This document shows, in pieces, positions 1 to 8,233 of a stretch of DNA of 19,380 nt; position 1 is the stretch's first letter; every line of letters begins with the position of its first letter. Source of the DNA: Chrysochromulina tobinii (Eukaryota > Haptophyta > Prymnesiales > Chrysochromulinaceae); the NCBI GenBank assembly GCA_001275005.1, contig JWZX01002925.1, positions 1-19,380 of the forward strand, in the 5' to 3' direction. The translations under genes were made by a program, and so were the position numbers. The notes under the pieces were generated by a model, which worked only from the letters and a program-made list of their open reading frames with translations, searched no databases and had not been told where the DNA came from.

Positions 1-1369
1 GCTCTCGGCGTTTGCCAAGGGCGTGCCTTGCAGCTCGAGAAAAGGTCTGTGAGCGGCACATGGGCGCTGAGGAGGCCCGAGGCAAGGGTGCAGTGGGCGG
101 CGCGATGATCTTGTGCTCGGAAACCGGAAGGAGCTGGTAGACGTCGGTACAGTCGACAGTGCCGACAGCGAGCCGGTCACAGCGTGGCGAGAGGGCAAGA
201 GAGTACACGGTCGAAGAGCATCGGAATGCGACCATCGGTTCGCCCGCGCGCGCCTCGATGGCCTCGGGCGTGTGTAACCCCCACAGCTGCACGAGCTTCG
301 AGTCGCCGCCCGTGCATAGCACGGACGCGTCCGCACACAGCGAGAGACATAGGACGTTTCCTGCGGTCTTGAAGCGCACTAGCTCGGTCAGCATCGGCGT
401 GGGCAGCGACTGCCAAGACGCGGCCGTGCTCTCCTTGGGCAGCATAAGACAGTAGACCAGCACGTGCGTCGCCCCGCCGCCAACAGCGAGGCGCGTGCCG
501 CCGGCACCTACGGCAATGCTGTTCACGCTGCCGATGAATTTGTGCTCGTAGCACACGGTGCCGTCGTTCACGTGCCACAGGTGCAGGTCGCCCGACATGC
601 AGCCCGCGATCAGCAGCGCCTGCTCGCCCACGCCCGCGAAGCACACGGCGTTGACAGCTGACTTGGCCTTGAAGGAAGCGACCGTCGCGCCGGTCGTCGT
701 CGAGTACACCATGGCGTTGTGGCCTTTATCGTAGATCGAGCCAGCGGCGAAGAGGCTGTCGTCCTCGGAGAAAGCGACGCACGTGACGGTGTCGCCGAGA
801 TCGCGCACGAGCTTGGCGGCGCCCGTCCACTCGGGCGGCGGCTCCGCGCCGTATCTGCCGCCTCTCCGCCGACTCGCGGTGCGCGAGCTAATAAAACTTT
901 CGATAAGACTTGCCACGCCCAACCGCTCCATGGCGGTTCGTTGGTTGAGATCGACGACCCCTGGGGTCACTGGCGGGTCCGCATGCGCCTTGGATTGCGC
1001 CCGGGCCGCTTTCGCTGCTTCCCCGATGACCCCGCCACGGTTCGAGTTCGTGGCACGGTGGATTGCGAGCGCCAACGACCGTGGAGCCTTGGCTCCAGCG
1101 CTGGCACGAGCGGGTTGGTCATGAAGGCCAGTCGTCGGCCGCTCCTCTTCCGAGCCGTCGGAGCGCTCCATGTCCGGCGGGCCGTCGTTGCGGTTGTGCA
1201 TGCGGCCGCACTTGAAGTCCTTGTGCCGGGCGACGACTGTGGCCAGATTGGCCTTGTTGTCCGCGCGGACAACATGGGCGACGACGTGTTTCAGGTCGCG
1301 GTCGCCAAGGTGCTGCGGGACCGACCCGCCGAGCCAGTGCGGGCCATCGGTGCGATTCTCGCTGCCCAT
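1..1369 (-). CDS. WD40-repeat protein, partial (C-terminus runs off the window)
   Basis: The frame is open from an ATG at 1369 to the window edge, giving about 456 residues without a stop. From about residue 184 on there are at least four WD40-like blades. Visible blade cores include DTVTCVAFSEDDSLFAAGS, SAVNAVCFAG followed by SGDLHLWHVNDG, NVLCLSLCADASVLCTGGDS followed by LVQLWGL, and STVYSLALSPRCDRLAVGT. WD40 propellers are protein-interaction scaffolds; nothing here fixes the partner or pathway. The first ~180 residues are polar and low in recognisable structure. An in-frame ATG at 1483, directly after a stop, would add 38 residues with a hydrophobic LLLLAV stretch; I prefer 1369 because a cytosolic or nuclear propeller is expected, but the longer start is possible. 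The gene is head to head with the ShKT gene at 1583. Family call is firm, function unknown. Confidence 0.82.
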   Translation of the reverse strand, partial: MGSENRTDGPHWLGGSVPQHLGDRDLKHVVAHVVRADNKANLATVVARHKDFKCGRMHNRNDGPPDMERSDGSEEERPTTGLHDQPARASAGAKAPRSLALAIHRATNSNRGGVIGEAAKAARAQSKAHADPPVTPGVVDLNQRTAMERLGVASLIESFISSRTASRRRGGRYGAEPPPEWTGAAKLVRDLGDTVTCVAFSEDDSLFAAGSIYDKGHNAMVYSTTTGATVASFKAKSAVNAVCFAGVGEQALLIAGCMSGDLHLWHVNDGTVCYEHKFIGSVNSIAVGAGGTRLAVGGGATHVLVYCLMLPKESTAASWQSLPTPMLTELVRFKTAGNVLCLSLCADASVLCTGGDSKLVQLWGLHTPEAIEARAGEPMVAFRCSSTVYSLALSPRCDRLAVGTVDCTDVYQLLPVSEHKIIAPPTAPLPRASSAPMCRSQTFSRAARHALGKRRE

Positions 1370-1483
1370 GCTGACGATACCTCGCGCCAGCGCGGCCGCG
1401 TCAACAGCGAGAAGAAGAAGCCCAGGAGGACACGGCGTGGGAAATCGGACTGTGAATGAGAACAAACTCGGATCTGTGCGCAT

Positions 1484-1582
1484 TCAACGGGGCGTCCTCG
1501 ACGGCGGCGCTTCGTTTTGCGGGAATCACAGTGCTGAATCGGCCCGCCGCGAGACGCCACTCCGCCGACCGTTCTCCAGTGA
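1484..1582. promoter_or_regulatory. Likely shared divergent promoter (WD40 / ShKT genes)
   Basis: At most 213 bp separate the two divergent ATGs (1369 minus, 1583 plus), and only 99 bp if the WD40 protein starts at 1483. The stretch holds GTTTTGCGGGAA near 1514-1525, whose complement TTCCCGC resembles an E2F-type site. That match is short and could be chance. No TATA box is evident. The shared-promoter role is inferred from geometry only. Confidence 0.35.
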
Positions 1583-2608
1583 ATGTCTGTGCGCGCTCGC
1601 GTCTCTCGCAGTACCGACGGCTGGGACGATGACGGCAGCGACAGCTGGAACGATGCCAACGACGATGACGATGGCTGGGAGTCGGCAACAACGATTCGCT
1701 CTCCACCAAGCCGCTCCATGATGCCGCCAGCACCGCCCCTGCCGCAGCCACCTGACACGCCGCCGCGGGCTAGACGCGACGAACCACAGTCCAGCCTTGG
1801 CGGCGGACCCGTTGCCGGCCCGTCGCCACGCGGTCGTCGCATGCTCCGTACCATTCTTGGCCTCACAGCACTAGCGCTCCTGCTCGCCTTTCTACGCCCG
1901 CGCTCGTCGGCGCCGCATTTGGCGGCGAGCGCACTCGTCACGGCAGAGCCTCTCCAGCAGCGGGTCGCCGCGCAGCTCGAGCCGCCGCACGACCGCGTCT
2001 CCAGCCGGCCCGTGCCGAGTCCGCCGCGGCCGCCGTCTCCCCGTCCTCCTCCGCCCTCGCCTCTCCCGGGCGCGGGACACGATCGCGCGTGCCAGCAGTG
2101 GGCGATGAGCGGAGAATGCGCTAAGAACCCCTCGTACATGCTCAAGACATGCACCGACGCGTGCGCGCGCGCCGCTGGCCATGTGGTCGAGGCCGTGGCC
2201 TCCGCGCCGCCCGCCGCGGTAGCGAGTGGCTCGACGAGCACCGTTTCCAGGGCCGAGAAGAAGGTCACGTCGCTGGACGAGGACGATGGCGCCGCGGCGG
2301 CGGACAAGGTCGAGGACGGAGCGGCGGCGGCGCCAGATAAGGATGAGGATGGCGCGGTTGCGGAGACCGACGAGGACACTGATGAGGACGACGCGGCGGC
2401 ACCAACGGCCGACGAAGACGTTGCGGTTGCAGCAACTGCTGATGCGGATGGCGCGGCTGCTGCAGCTGCGGACGAGGCGGCGGCGGACGATGAGGAGAGC
2501 GTACTCCAGCGCGAGGCGGTCGCCGATGCTGAGTCAGATGTGCGCAGTGCTACTGCCACAGTCACAGCTGCTGCCTCAAATGCCTCGAGTATCGCCGCCA
2601 CCGATGGT

Positions 2609-2654
<46 letters not shown>

Positions 2655-3568
2655 TTGTCGGTGCCAACACGAGCAGGGTAGATGACAAAGCAGTCTCAGA
2701 TGATGGGGCGATCGTGGCGGAGAAGGCGGCGCCTGAGAAAGCAGCAGCCGAGAAAGCCGCGGCCAAGGGCGGGAGCGGTGCAGCTGGGCCAGTCGACGGT
2801 GGAACAGCCAATGCGACGATCTCGACTAATTCGACGAAACCCTCAGCTGGGGCAGTCGACGGTGGGACAGCCGACAAGTCGACGATCTCGACTAATTCGA
2901 CGAAACCCTCAGCCTCTACCAATCACACCATTCCTGCAGAGCTCAACGCGACCGGTACAGCCACCATCGGCACCAGTGCGAACGCCACCAGTGCGAACGC
3001 CACCAGTGCGAACGCCACCAGTGCGAACGCCACCAGTACGAACGCCACCAGTGCGAACGCCTCTGCCACTGCCGTGAACGCTGTCCCCGCCGCCGCCGAT
3101 GCGGACGTCAGCACAGCGGTCACCAACCGCACGGCGGCAGGTACCTCGGCACCCGCAGCCTCCAGTACCGGCGCGCCAGCCAACCGCTCCGCTGCTAATC
3201 CTGTGCCGCTCCTGCAGCCAGTGCTCCTGCAGCCAGTGGAGGCAGCGGCGTCGAGCGCTGTCGCGAGCGATGTGGTCGCAGCGGCGGCTCGCGATCATTT
3301 GCCCTCGGCAGCGGAGCAGACGGCGGCCACCAGCGCTGCCGCCATCAGCGCGAACGCGACCGCAGCTGAAGCCAGCGCTACCACGAAAGCCAACACCACC
3401 AACACCAATGCTTCTGAGGCGGCGGCCGAAGGTTCCAGCGCGGGTATAGCGACGCTGCTGACCAAGATGAAGACGCTCAAAGGCCGAGGGTCAAGCGGTG
3501 GCACTCCCCGGCCGAAGCGCAAGGCACGCACACGCGAGACGACGACGAGGTCGGCTGCAACCGCGTGA
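1583..3568 (+). CDS. Single-pass membrane glycoprotein with one ShKT domain and mucin-like stalk
   Basis: The single open frame encodes 661 residues from an ATG at 1583. An acidic and then Pro-rich head of about 87 residues precedes a hydrophobic helix at about residues 88-105 (LRTILGLTALALLLAFL). There is no earlier signal peptide, so a type II orientation is likely. A Pro-rich linker leads to a ShKT module at about residues 170-194, recognised from CQQWAMSGEC, the NPSYM core and CTDAC. The remaining ~460 residues are Ala/Ser/Thr/Asp-rich low complexity, with a 15-serine run and six N-A-T-S type N-glycosylation sequons in tandem. The C-terminus is basic (PRPKRKARTR). ShKT modules in algae are often attached to prolyl 4-hydroxylases, but no such catalytic domain is present here. 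A cell-surface or Golgi/scale glycoprotein is a reasonable inference; the enzymatic role, if any, is unknown. Confidence 0.75.
2609..2653 (+). repeat. (AGC)15 microsatellite encoding polyserine
   Basis: Fifteen perfect AGC units sit in frame in the ShKT gene and encode 15 consecutive serines. The length is expected to vary between strains. Confidence 0.95.
2781..2909 (+). repeat. Two-copy ~63-66-bp tandem duplication in the ShKT gene
   Basis: Two near-identical copies begin with CAGCTGGG(C/G)CAGTCGACGG and end with CGACTAATTCGACGAAACCC. They encode repeated AVDGGTA and TISTNSTKPSA blocks. The second copy differs by an in-frame 3-bp insertion, so the reading frame is kept. Confidence 0.85.
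2971..3060 (+). repeat. 15-bp minisatellite, six units, encoding N-glycosylation sequons
   Basis: Six units of CACCAGTGCGAACGC (one with a G-to-A change) lie in frame. Each encodes T-S-A/T-N-A and supplies one N-A-T/S sequon, giving a regular array of potential N-glycan sites every five residues in the stalk of the ShKT protein. Confidence 0.92.
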
Positions 3569-3913
3569 TCTATGGGCTCTGTCGGCTGTGGATGAAGAGT
3601 GGTATGTGTGTTCGGACTTCCATTGGTCCGTCCGCGGTCCCGGCACCCGGGATGGTGAAATTTGAATTCTGTTCGCACCCGTTCGTCGTTGAGTTTGAGC
3701 GTGGGCCGCTCCTGGTGGCCGTCGGTGGCTCTCTAGACCTACTCTAGACCCGACCGAGTACCGTCTACGTCTACGTGTATACACACGAGTAAGCTACTAG
3801 CCTTTACTTGCATGGAGCTTCAGAATTCAGTGCGCACAAGGGCGGGGCTGGCGCCCGCGCCCGCGCGGATCGTCGCGTTGCAATTCAAGTAGTAAGAGTC
3901 GGGTTCGGGCCGT
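3569..3913. other. Convergent intergenic region (ShKT / FHA-GNAT genes)
   Basis: These 345 bases lie between two convergent stop codons and should hold both 3' untranslated ends. I see only short local repeats (TCTAGACC twice near 3731-3750, and GTCTACGTCTACGTGTATACACAC-like sequence near 3766-3787). There is no coding signal or recognised RNA. Confidence 0.5.
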
Positions 3914-6601
3914 TCATAGAATCCTTTGGCGCTTAGCGCTGGCAGTGTTGCACGCGCTGATGAGGCTCTCGATGGCGGCGGCGACGCGCACGGCCGGCTG
4001 CAGCTCGTCCTCAGGGCTCTGGGGAAGCCAGCATAGAATATGTGCGTGCTCAAACTCGGCCTCCAGCGCCTGCACCCACTCTCGCGGGATCTCGATCGGC
4101 GGCGGCGTGACGAACCCCACGCGCACCCAGAAGGCCTGTGCATCGGGCGAGGCAGCTACGAGCACGCAGCGCAGCCCCTCAGCCGTTGCGAGCTGCTGCA
4201 CCCAGCGTACTAGCAGCGTACCGAGCCCACGGCGCTGCCATGCGGGCTCCACCGCCGTGGTGAGGATCGCGGCGTGTCCCTTTGAGGGAGAAGCTCTGAT
4301 CTCATGCTCGCGCTTTTCCCACTTGCCACGCTCGCGCGTCTCCTCTACTTCGACTCCACTCTCGACGATGCCATCGCCGCCATTGCCGCCATCGCCGCCA
4401 TCACCGCCGCCGCCATCGCCGCCATCACCGACGCTGCCATCGCCGGTGACGTGGCCGCGAGTAGCGCCGGCAGCGTGGCGTCGGAGGGTAAGCGCACCCA
4501 ACAGCGCAGCCTCGCCATGATCATCGTACACTGAGCCGCTGCCACGAATGAGGACCGCGGTGAGACTGCCATTTGCATGCATGAGCTGCTCTCGCACGAA
4601 ATCAATCGTTCGAGGCCCGCCGCCTCCCGCCCGATGGCCCCCGCCGCCGCCAGCCGTTCGGGGCGTCGTGTCGGGCATGCACGCGTGCCGGACGTAGTGC
4701 ACGCTCAAGCTGGGCAGCTCACGCCTGTAGAGGTCCTCAGCGTCTTCGAGGGCGGCAAAGGCCTCGGTGGCGGAGGTGGCGGAGGCGCTGGTGGCCTCAG
4801 GCTGGTGAGTGGTGGAGGCCAGCAGAGATGGAGCGACAAGGAGCAGCCTGCCTCCGAGCCAAGCGCCTGCGGGGGGTAAGCGCCTGCAGCAGCCTGCACG
4901 AAGGCCGGCCCTCCCCTCACCAGTGCCCAAGCGATCGTCATTGGCGCCGACGCCGCTGCTGCCGCCACCGCCGCCGCTGCCGCGCGTGCAGTAGCGCGGT
5001 GCGGCTCCGTTTGAGCCGTCTTCGCCCTTGGAAACCGGCGGCGGTGGCGGCAGCAGCGGTGCGACTCCGTTTGAACCGTCTTCGCCCTTGGAAACTGCGG
5101 CCGCTCGGCTCGCCGCAGTCGCCGGCCCCGCTTCACGCTGTGAATCATTCACATTCACAGTCGCCGGCCCCGCTTCACGCTCCATGGTCGGCGCCTCGTT
5201 CCTCTGCTCTGCGGCCACCTGTTGTGCGGGCAGTAGCACAGGTGCCTCGGCGTTACGATGAGCGGTGGCAGGTGCGAGCGGCTTGGCGTCGCCGCGAGCG
5301 GCGGCAGGTGCGAGCGGCTTGGCGTCGCCGCGAGCGGCGGCAGGTGCGAGCGGCTTGGCCGGCAGTGCGCTGGCCGCATCGAGCACTGCCTTGATCGCGT
5401 CCCGTAGCTCGTGCGCGAGATCACGTGCACCCTCCGAAGGCGTCCCTGTGAAATCACACCCCTCCTCCCGCGCTACTGACGCTCCCGCAGCGGCGCAAGC
5501 GCCCTCGCGGGCGCAGGCAGCAGCGCGATCGAGCTCCGCGCAGAGCCCATCAGCTGCCCTCGCGGCTGCAGCCGCGTGCTCGAGACAGCGCTGCTGCTGC
5601 TGCCCGCCGCTATGCCTCCATACTCCCGGCCGCTCGCCCGGAACCCACGCGTTCAGTACGGTGCCTATGGCCCCGTCGATCGCGGCCATCAGCTGCGCGC
5701 GCAGCACCTGATGAGGGAGGCCATCAGAGGTCATCAGAGGTCATCAGAGGTCATCAGAGGCCTTCAGCCGCGCGCGCAGCACCTCCCTCGAGGCCGCTGC
5801 AGCGCACGAGGCGGCCGTCGGCATGGCTGCCGCCGCAGTCTCCGACGACGGTGCTCTAAGCGCCGTACTGAGCGCGGTAGTCTCGGAAGATGAGGCGGCC
5901 AAGGACGCGTCAGCCGCGCCAGTGGACGCGTCAGCCGCGCCAGTGGACGCGTCAGCAGCGCCAGCAGTCGTCCATTCGGCCGCCGCAGATGACGATGCGA
6001 ACGAAGCAGCCGATGGAGCAGCATCGGAAGACGAGGCCGCATCGGACGGCGGAGGATGGCACGGCACCGCCGCTGCTTGCGCGGGCTCTGGCGAAGTTCC
6101 GCTGCCGCCGACTGATACGGTGCCAAGCTCGTCATGGCGAGGGGATGCGGCGGAAGATCCGTGGTGACTGGCGGCGCTGCTGGTGGGGCCAGCTGGCGCA
6201 TCGGCGATGGTAGGTGTCTGAAGGCGCCAATGCGCAGCGAGCTTAAGCTTCGGGGCTGCACCGTTCGTGGCCGGTGGGCCTGTCACGAGAAGCTGCAGCT
6301 CATCTGCCTCCGACAGTGTGTGTCTCTCGCCAGTCTTCAGTTGAACAACGGAGCAGCAGCCGTCGACTCCGCCAGTGCGCACTATGCATCGCACCTTTGC
6401 TTGTCCGACTGCTTCCACATCCAGCTCTTTCGCGTTTGTTGTGCGCCGCAGGAGCACCTGCTTTCGGCTCACACGGTCATCCACAATGCCAGTCCTTTTC
6501 GTCTCATCGAGGGCCGGGTAATCGCGACCGGTTACACGCTCCTGCTCGGTATCAGACATGGACAGTGTACGCACGCCGGGCAGCAGCGAGATCAGGAGCA
6601 T
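3914..6601 (-). CDS. FHA domain - GNAT acetyltransferase fusion protein (two exons)
   Basis: I read one gene with exon 1 at 6601-5783 and exon 2 at 5707-3914, 870 residues in all. Residues 1-90 form an FHA domain of the PNKP/aprataxin sort: GR at 25-26, then VDDRVSRKQVLL near 40-51, where the usual His after SR is replaced by Gln, and a closing TLSEADELQLL. FHA domains bind phosphothreonine peptides. The middle is Ala/Ser/Pro-rich with tandem repeats. Near the C-terminus, ALLGALTLRRH, AILTTAVEP and QRRGLG (about 764-769, the acetyl-CoA pyrophosphate loop) mark a GNAT N-acetyltransferase, interrupted by a Gly/Asp-rich insert. The tail AKRQRIL is basic. Unspliced, the two halves are in the same frame but separated by TGA TGA; an ATG at 5734 would allow a separate GNAT ORF. 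The start at 6601 was chosen because it supplies the first FHA strand; 6559 is the alternative. Substrate unknown. Confidence 0.7.
5261..5360 (-). repeat. 36-bp minisatellite, nearly three units
   Basis: Two full units and 28 bases of a third lie in exon 2 of the FHA-GNAT gene. Each encodes a 12-residue AKPLAPAAARGD block. Units are almost identical, which suggests recent expansion or ongoing homogenisation. Confidence 0.92.
5708..5782 (-). other. Predicted 75-nt intron of the FHA-GNAT gene
   Basis: On the minus strand the donor reads GGGAG|GTGCTG and the acceptor CCTCCCTCATCAG|GTGCTG. The intron is phase 0, a multiple of three, and holds the only in-frame stops (TGA TGA) between the FHA and GNAT halves. 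Removing it gives an uninterrupted frame. Inside are four copies of CCTCTGATGA/G, each holding a TGATGAC-like branch-site candidate. Needs transcript support. Confidence 0.65.
5721..5760 (-). repeat. 10-bp tandem repeat (four units) inside the intron
   Basis: On the minus strand CCTCTGATGA occurs three times in perfect tandem, followed by CCTCTGATGG. The 10-bp period is not a multiple of three, so it would disrupt any coding frame. This fits an intronic location. Confidence 0.95.
5904..5966 (-). repeat. 21-bp tandem repeat, three units
   Basis: Three units based on GACGCGTCAGCCGCGCCAGTG (read on the plus strand) lie in exon 1 of the FHA-GNAT gene. They encode a seven-residue GAADAST repeat in the Ala/Ser-rich linker after the FHA domain. 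Confidence 0.9.
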
Positions 6602-6691
6602 CGGGACCACATGTGGTGCGCGGCTTCGGACGCTTCGGTCTATCGAAGCCGGGAAAACCCTCAGGGGAAAACCGTTCACAGTTTCTGTGAA

Positions 6692-6730
6692 TTTTCCTAT
6701 CAACTTTTCCTATCAAATTTTCCTATCAAC
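6692..6730. promoter_or_regulatory. Perfect 13-bp triple repeat in a divergent promoter region
   Basis: TTTTCCTATCAAC, TTTTCCTATCAAA and TTTTCCTATCAAC stand head to tail at 6692, 6705 and 6718. They lie between the divergent ATGs at 6601 (minus) and 6860 (plus). A 7-bp inverted repeat TTCACAG-ttt-CTGTGAA directly precedes them at 6675-6691. The array is AT-rich within GC-rich surroundings. A transcription-factor binding array is an inference. Confidence 0.5.
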
Positions 6731-6859
6731 TCACCCTCTCACTCCGCTCGAGCATCCCACTCGGTCTGTCGTACGGCGTGCCGTATGTAAACGCGGCGTT
6801 TCGTCTCCTGTTTCAGAGTTTGTTTCACGTTCGCATGGTCGCGGTAGAGTAGCCTTAGG

Positions 6860-7984
6860 ATGGGGGCACGAAGACCTTCCACCTCGCCGATGGCCGGCTT
6901 CGTCAGCGACGGCCGGTTGGCTGATCTCGGCCTCTATCGGCCAACCTCGCCGGAGCTCTACCGGCATTGGCGCGCAATCTATCCCGATCGGCTTGAGGAG
7001 CAACGTGCGGAAGAGTTTCGTGCCTGGCTGGGAAGCAGCACTGCGCCCTCGCACCCGATGATTGCGCCCTCACCGCCGAGGACGCCGTCAACGGTCCGCA
7101 CCCCCCGGCACCGGCGCCGAGCACCAATCGAGCCTCTACCCGCACCGATAGTGAGGCTAGCTGAATTTCTCAATGCCGCAGCATCTGCCGAGCCGCCTGA
7201 GCTGGAGGAGTGGCCGCGTCTGCTGCCCACTGCCGAGGAGAGCTCGCTTCGATGGTCGATGCCAGCTGAGGCGCCGTCATTTACACGTCGGAGTACCCTC
7301 AAGCCCGTCAAAACCGTCAAGCGCCTGTCGACGTTGCCGCTCCTTTCGGGGCGCGACGTACCAAAGCCACTCCCGCGAGAGCCAGAGCTTGCGGAGGCGA
7401 GGTTCGGAGGCGAGCTCGCCTCCTTCTTTGATCGCATCGACGAGGCGTACGCGTACGATGCGGAGACGTCACGATTGCGAAGGTTGGGATGGGGAGGGAA
7501 GATTCTGCGGGTCAAGGCAGCGAAGGAAGCGGAAGTTGCCCAGAAGGCTCAAGAGAAGGCCCAAGCGATCGAGTTGGCACGTGTGCGCGCGGAGGACATA
7601 CGCGTGGCCAAGCCGAAGAGCAGGGGACTTGTCGCTGCGGCTCCTCCTCCTGAGGCTCCATCGCCAACTCTGCCGCCACCGACCACATCACCGCTGCCAG
7701 CTGCTCTGTCTGACCCGGAGGAACGGTGGGAGCGGTGGGAACCCACCGCGCCGAGGACTCCGAAGCTTCCAAAGTCTGGGACCATCATGCCGTCGGATCA
7801 GGCGGCTGGGCCTGCTGAGGTGCACGACCCGGAGCCACGGGTGACCGTCGAGCTGAAGCCACGAGTGACCGTCGAGCTGAGGCGCAAACCGAGGCTCAGG
7901 TTGTTGCTCTCGGGCCGCCTTGCAGATGCGATGGAGGCTGCGATGGCCCCGTTACAAACAACTCAGGAGGGACCCTACAGCTGA
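6860..7984 (+). CDS. Unrecognised Pro-rich basic protein
   Basis: The open frame encodes 374 residues from an ATG at 6860. I do not recognise a family. Residues 16-60 (DGRLADLGLYRPTSPELYRH and on) are rich in aromatic and charged residues and may fold. The middle is Pro/Arg-rich. A charged helical stretch with coiled-coil character lies at about 210-255 (KAAKEAEVAQKAQEKAQAI). Another Pro-rich linker follows. Near the C-terminus PRVTVEL occurs twice in tandem, followed by a basic KPRLRLLLSGRLADAMEAAM segment. No signal peptide, membrane helix or catalytic motif is visible. The gene is divergent from the FHA-GNAT gene with 258 bp between starts and co-directional with the START gene downstream. 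It might be a cytoskeleton- or chromatin-associated adaptor, but that is speculation. Confidence 0.65.
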   Translation: MGARRPSTSPMAGFVSDGRLADLGLYRPTSPELYRHWRAIYPDRLEEQRAEEFRAWLGSSTAPSHPMIAPSPPRTPSTVRTPRHRRRAPIEPLPAPIVRLAEFLNAAASAEPPELEEWPRLLPTAEESSLRWSMPAEAPSFTRRSTLKPVKTVKRLSTLPLLSGRDVPKPLPREPELAEARFGGELASFFDRIDEAYAYDAETSRLRRLGWGGKILRVKAAKEAEVAQKAQEKAQAIELARVRAEDIRVAKPKSRGLVAAAPPPEAPSPTLPPPTTSPLPAALSDPEERWERWEPTAPRTPKLPKSGTIMPSDQAAGPAEVHDPEPRVTVELKPRVTVELRRKPRLRLLLSGRLADAMEAAMAPLQTTQEGPYS

Positions 7985-7997
7985 AGTGACTACTGAG

Positions 7998-8009
7998 TAC
8001 TGTACAGTA
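7998..8009. repeat. 12-bp perfect palindrome after the unrecognised gene
   Basis: TACTGTACAGTA is a perfect palindrome lying 14 bases after the stop of the gene ending at 7984, in the presumed 3' untranslated region. A role in 3'-end formation is possible but unproven. Confidence 0.6.
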
Positions 8010-8233
8010 GTAGTAGAAGCGCGTCGATCTGCCGTGCGTCGCGAAGCGTCGAGGAGGTTACATGTAGTGTAAGAAATAGTCGATTGGCAATTTAACGTGA
8101 AGAAACAGTCGAGAGGATTTGGGGTGGGGGGAGATTGACTCGTTTAGAATGTCTACTTCGAAAAAGAACTTGGTGAAACTCGCGAGAGCCCGCCACGCCG
8201 CGCCGACAGGCATGGCGACTTCATGAAAAGACG

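Noticed and set aside
177-644. 155-residue Arg-rich minus-strand ORF
   Set aside because: It is an off-frame shadow of the WD40 protein, which reads through the same strand in another frame with clear repeat blades.
1291-2922. 543-residue minus-strand ORF opposite the ShKT gene
   Set aside because: It is a long Ala/Ser/Leu antisense frame produced by the GC-rich repeats of the ShKT gene; it has no domain, while the plus strand has a ShKT module and sequons.
5741-5746. TGA TGA as recoded (selenocysteine) codons in the FHA-GNAT gene
   Set aside because: Two adjacent Sec residues in a low-complexity linker are implausible, and a 75-nt intron with proper ends removes both codons.
6692-6730. CRISPR-like array
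   Set aside because: The 13-bp units are contiguous with no spacers, and the context is eukaryotic.
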